This document shows positions 30,538-33,335 of a stretch of DNA of 33,335 nt, piece by piece. The stretch spans positions 1 through 33,335 of the forward strand of contig CANNJG010000002.1 of NCBI GenBank assembly GCA_947504795.1, written 5' to 3'. Source of the stretch: Legionellaceae bacterium. GTDB taxonomy: Bacteria; Pseudomonadota; Gammaproteobacteria; Legionellales; Legionellaceae. A program made the translations under genes and the position numbers. The stretch's first letter is position 1; every line of letters starts with the position of its first letter. The notes under the pieces are model-generated. The model worked only from the letters and a program-made list of their open reading frames with translations. It was not told the origin of the DNA and did no database searches.

Positions 30538-31269
30538 CTATTGATTCGCCCAATAGGTCACTCTTGCCATAACTGCTTGTGTTTTAAAATCGCCGTTCAA
30601 GAGTGGCGTGCCATTCCCGACCCCAACACCGCAGTTTGAACATAACATGCTCTGATTATTAAGTGCCATCGACCAATAGTCATACGATACCCCTAAGGCC
30701 AATCTAGAGGTTGCACGGTACTCAATCCCCGCACCTGCAATCCAGCCATTATTCCAAGGGGTCGTAGTTCCCAATACACTATAAGGAGCACTCGCTAGTG
30801 TCGACGAGGAATTGCCAGAAGTCCACCCACCACTCACATAAGGTAACCAATGATCATAGCTATACCCTACGCGACCTTTGATAGCACCCATTTGGTTCAT
30901 ACTCGGAGTGTACCGACCCGTTACGTAAAAAGATCGCCCTATTTCAGGATTCAACCGCGCTCCGGAGAAAGAACCCTCAATACCCATTGACCAAGCTGGG
31001 GTTGCTTGATGATGCCATACTAGGGATCCTCCCCCTATAAAATTTTGGGCATTGAAATTAAAATTAGTCCCTAATAATTCTGGATTAATCGTATTAAAAT
31101 AATTGTAACTATTATAATGCCAACTCTGCCGCGCCCACCCTCGGCCAAGATGACTCACTAAAGACAACCCATCCCATCCAGCCTGTGCTGGTAAGGGACC
31201 GATTTCAACCGCTAGCACATTCATCGATAAACTGATGCTAACCCATCCAATTCCAAGCCAATAACGCAT
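30538..31269 (-). CDS. outer membrane beta-barrel (opacity/Omp25-like) protein
   Basis: MRYWLGIGWVSISLSMNVLAVE signal-peptide-like start; GGSLVWHHQ, GRVGYSYDHWLPYVSGGWT, GIEYRATSRLALGVSYDYW, C-terminal VMARVTYWANQ barrel strand. Confidence 0.85.
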   Translation of the reverse strand: MRYWLGIGWVSISLSMNVLAVEIGPLPAQAGWDGLSLVSHLGRGWARQSWHYNSYNYFNTINPELLGTNFNFNAQNFIGGGSLVWHHQATPAWSMGIEGSFSGARLNPEIGRSFYVTGRYTPSMNQMGAIKGRVGYSYDHWLPYVSGGWTSGNSSSTLASAPYSVLGTTTPWNNGWIAGAGIEYRATSRLALGVSYDYWSMALNNQSMLCSNCGVGVGNGTPLLNGDFKTQAVMARVTYWANQ

Positions 31270-31291
31270 AGTGTTCCTTTTGTTTTTATTA

Positions 31292-31738
31292 TTATACAAA
31301 CTGTAATTGTCGCCACGCTTCGTATAACACAATAGCCACCGAATTAGACAAGTTTAAGCTTCGACTTGAATCGCGCATGGGAATACGAATGGGTGTGAAT
31401 ATCTGCAAAAATTTTTGCGGTAATCCTCGTGTTTCGGGACCAAACAATAACAAATCTTCATCTTGGAAACAAATAGTATCATAATTTTTTTGTGCTTTTG
31501 TAGAGCAAGAAAAGATTCTACGCATAGCATGCTCCTCAAGAAAAGCGGCACTGTTTGGGTAATGCACAACAGAGGCCCAATGCTGATAGTCCAATCCTGC
31601 GCGACGCATACGTTTGTCATCTAAAACAAAGCCCAAAGGATGAATCAAATGCAAGCGCGCGCCAGTATTCGCACACAAGCGCATAATATTCCCGGTATTC
31701 GGAGGGATTTCTGGTTCGTACAATGCTATGTGCAACAT
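31292..31738 (-). CDS. trmL: tRNA (cytidine(34)-2'-O)-methyltransferase
   Basis: MLHIALYEPEIPPNTGNIMRLCANTGARLHLI, FGPETRGLP, IPMRDSSRSLNLSNSVAIVLYEAWRQ (SPOUT family). Confidence 0.95.
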   Translation of the reverse strand: MLHIALYEPEIPPNTGNIMRLCANTGARLHLIHPLGFVLDDKRMRRAGLDYQHWASVVHYPNSAAFLEEHAMRRIFSCSTKAQKNYDTICFQDEDLLLFGPETRGLPQKFLQIFTPIRIPMRDSSRSLNLSNSVAIVLYEAWRQLQFV

Positions 31739-32361
31739 TATGACCACTCAAACCAATGATTTAGCACAGCGACTAACTCTTCAATCCCTTGTTTTTTTAA
31801 GGATGAAAAGGGTTGTGCGGTTGGCAGATCATAAACATCGGTATCAACCGATAATTTCATACAGTGCTGTCGAACAAGCTGCAGCGCTTGCTGAATCTGA
31901 CTCTTGCTTAGTTTGTCGGCTTTGGTCAGTAATAAATGCAACGGTAATTGGCGTCGCACCGCCCATTCCATCAAAAATTGATCCGATTCTTTCAAGGGAT
32001 GACGACAATCCATAAGCAGGACCAACCCACGTAGACTTTCACGTACTTGCAAATAATCAGCTAAATGCTCTTGCCAATCTAATTTTACTTGGCGTGCTAC
32101 TTTGGCATAGCCATATCCGGGTAAGTCCACTAAACGATGCTCATGATCTTTGACCGTAAACAGGTTGATCAATTGGGTGCGACCAGGGGTTTTACTTGTT
32201 CGGGCAAGTCGTTTGTTTGCGGTCAAACAATTTAAAGCACTGGATTTTCCTGCGTTAGAGCGCCCTGCAAACGCAACTTCATAGCCGCGATCCGGGGGTA
32301 AATGCTCAACACGCGGGGCACTTTTTAGAAATTCTGCTTGAGTATAAATATGTGATGTCAA
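31738..32361 (-). CDS. engB: ribosome biogenesis GTP-binding protein YihA/YsxC/EngB
   Basis: 207 aa; AFAGRSNAGKSSALN, SKTPGRTQLINLF, LVDLPGYGYAKV, LLTKADKL. Confidence 0.96.
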   Translation of the reverse strand: MTSHIYTQAEFLKSAPRVEHLPPDRGYEVAFAGRSNAGKSSALNCLTANKRLARTSKTPGRTQLINLFTVKDHEHRLVDLPGYGYAKVARQVKLDWQEHLADYLQVRESLRGLVLLMDCRHPLKESDQFLMEWAVRRQLPLHLLLTKADKLSKSQIQQALQLVRQHCMKLSVDTDVYDLPTAQPFSSLKKQGIEELVAVLNHWFEWS

Positions 32362-32370
32362 AGGGTATCC

Positions 32371-32892
32371 TCAAAATAAAGTGGCTAATTCGTCTTCAAA
32401 TCCAAAATACCTTAAATCTTGAATTCGAAAAGGATATAAAATGCCGTCTAAATGATCACATTCGTGTTGAACTACGCGCGCATGAAAACCATCCGCCACG
32501 CGCGTCAACAACTGTCCTTGCTCATCTAATCCTGAGTATTCAATTTGGGTATACCGAGGCACCAAACCACGCATACCCGGCACACTTAAACACCCTTCCC
32601 AACCTAATTCTGTCTCTTCGGTTAAGGGTCTAATGACCGGGTTAATTAATACGGTAAAAGGAATGGCACTACGGTGAGGATAACGCCTATTTTCTTCTTC
32701 TATCCCGAACATAATAATACGCACATACTGCCCAATCTGAGGCGCAGCAATTCCAGCACCGTCTTCAGCCAGCATCGTATCACGCATATCCGCTATAATG
32801 GCGGATAACATCGGATCTTGGAGATCGTCTATTGCACGCGAAGGCGATGCTAAATGCACATTACCCATTTTTACAACTTTTTTAACCGCCAT
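32371..32892 (-). CDS. def: peptide deformylase
   Basis: GAGIAAPQIG, EGCLSVPG, QHECDHLDG motifs; start at MAVKKVVKMGN. Confidence 0.95.
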   Translation of the reverse strand: MAVKKVVKMGNVHLASPSRAIDDLQDPMLSAIIADMRDTMLAEDGAGIAAPQIGQYVRIIMFGIEEENRRYPHRSAIPFTVLINPVIRPLTEETELGWEGCLSVPGMRGLVPRYTQIEYSGLDEQGQLLTRVADGFHARVVQHECDHLDGILYPFRIQDLRYFGFEDELATLF

Positions 32893-33024
32893 ACAATGTC
32901 CTTTCGAAATAAGCACACATTGTACCATAATCCTAGAAAAAGCAGTTGAAATCTACTAAAAAGGCCCGGTTGAGATTTTATTTATCGAAACGATTCGCGT
33001 CTAGATGATCAATATTTATTCTAT

Positions 33025-33282
33025 TTATAAACATGCCGCTCCAGCAGCTGAACTTAGTATTACAGCGCCTATAGCACCACAACCAATAGTGCTGATCATC
33101 AATCCACGCACTGTTTCTGTCATGACACCCGGTATAAAATAAATTGAATTAATTGTATACAAAAATAAAAGTGTGACTACCGTCTGGAGAGCTAAGGATA
33201 AATTAATTGATAGAAAAATAGGTAATACAAGTTCTTGAAACCTATATTCCGCAGCAAATTCCCCATAATTCTCAATTAACAT
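33025..33282 (-). CDS. hypothetical small hydrophobic protein
   Basis: 85 aa; hydrophobic LVLPIFLSINLSLALQTVVTLLFLYTI and GLMISTIGCGAIGAVILSSAAGAA; no clear SD; near the window edge. Confidence 0.4.
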   Translation of the reverse strand: MLIENYGEFAAEYRFQELVLPIFLSINLSLALQTVVTLLFLYTINSIYFIPGVMTETVRGLMISTIGCGAIGAVILSSAAGAACL

Positions 33283-33335
33283 GATTTATATTAAATCAAT
33301 CTGTCCGCTCCAAGAAAAAGATCTAACGAAATTAA

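Noticed and set aside
30341-30544. 67-aa very basic plus-strand ORF (MSNRLCIFFQEPW...)
   Set aside because: Starts at TTG without a convincing SD and its basic composition reflects an A/G-rich noncoding stretch; no recognisable domain.
1-33335. CRISPR arrays, transposases, prophage genes, toxin-antitoxin or defence modules
   Set aside because: Looked for regularly spaced repeats and family motifs in the ORF translations; none seen. The window is dominated by core metabolic and informational genes.

Overview
The window is a mostly ordinary, gene-dense chromosomal segment from a gammaproteobacterium. Gene content and order suggest a Legionellales/Coxiella-like host-associated lineage (inference only). 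The left half is a complete 14-gene NADH-quinone oxidoreductase operon (nuoA-N, minus strand), bracketed by tRNA-Pro(GGG) downstream and tRNA-Leu(GAG) upstream. It is followed by secG, tpiA, glmM, folP, ftsH and rlmE on the minus strand, with yhbY divergent. The right half holds hda, a pgsA-like gene, a proQ/finO-family gene, dapB, mmsA, mmsB, an outer-membrane beta-barrel gene, trmL, engB and def. Between these lie several orphan membrane-protein ORFs. I found no CRISPR array, transposase, phage or obvious defence system. The signals most worth a second look are: (1) an overlooked ORF of about 79 codons upstream of dapB with no ATG/GTG/TTG start at its expected N-terminus; (2) a probable non-AUG start for hda; (3) several degenerate palindromic or dispersed-repeat-like elements in operon gaps, including one inside the nuo operon and a MITE-like element upstream of nuoA; (4) orphan membrane proteins that are effector candidates; (5) a possible integration scar next to tRNA-Pro. 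All family assignments come from reading the translations; no database search was run.
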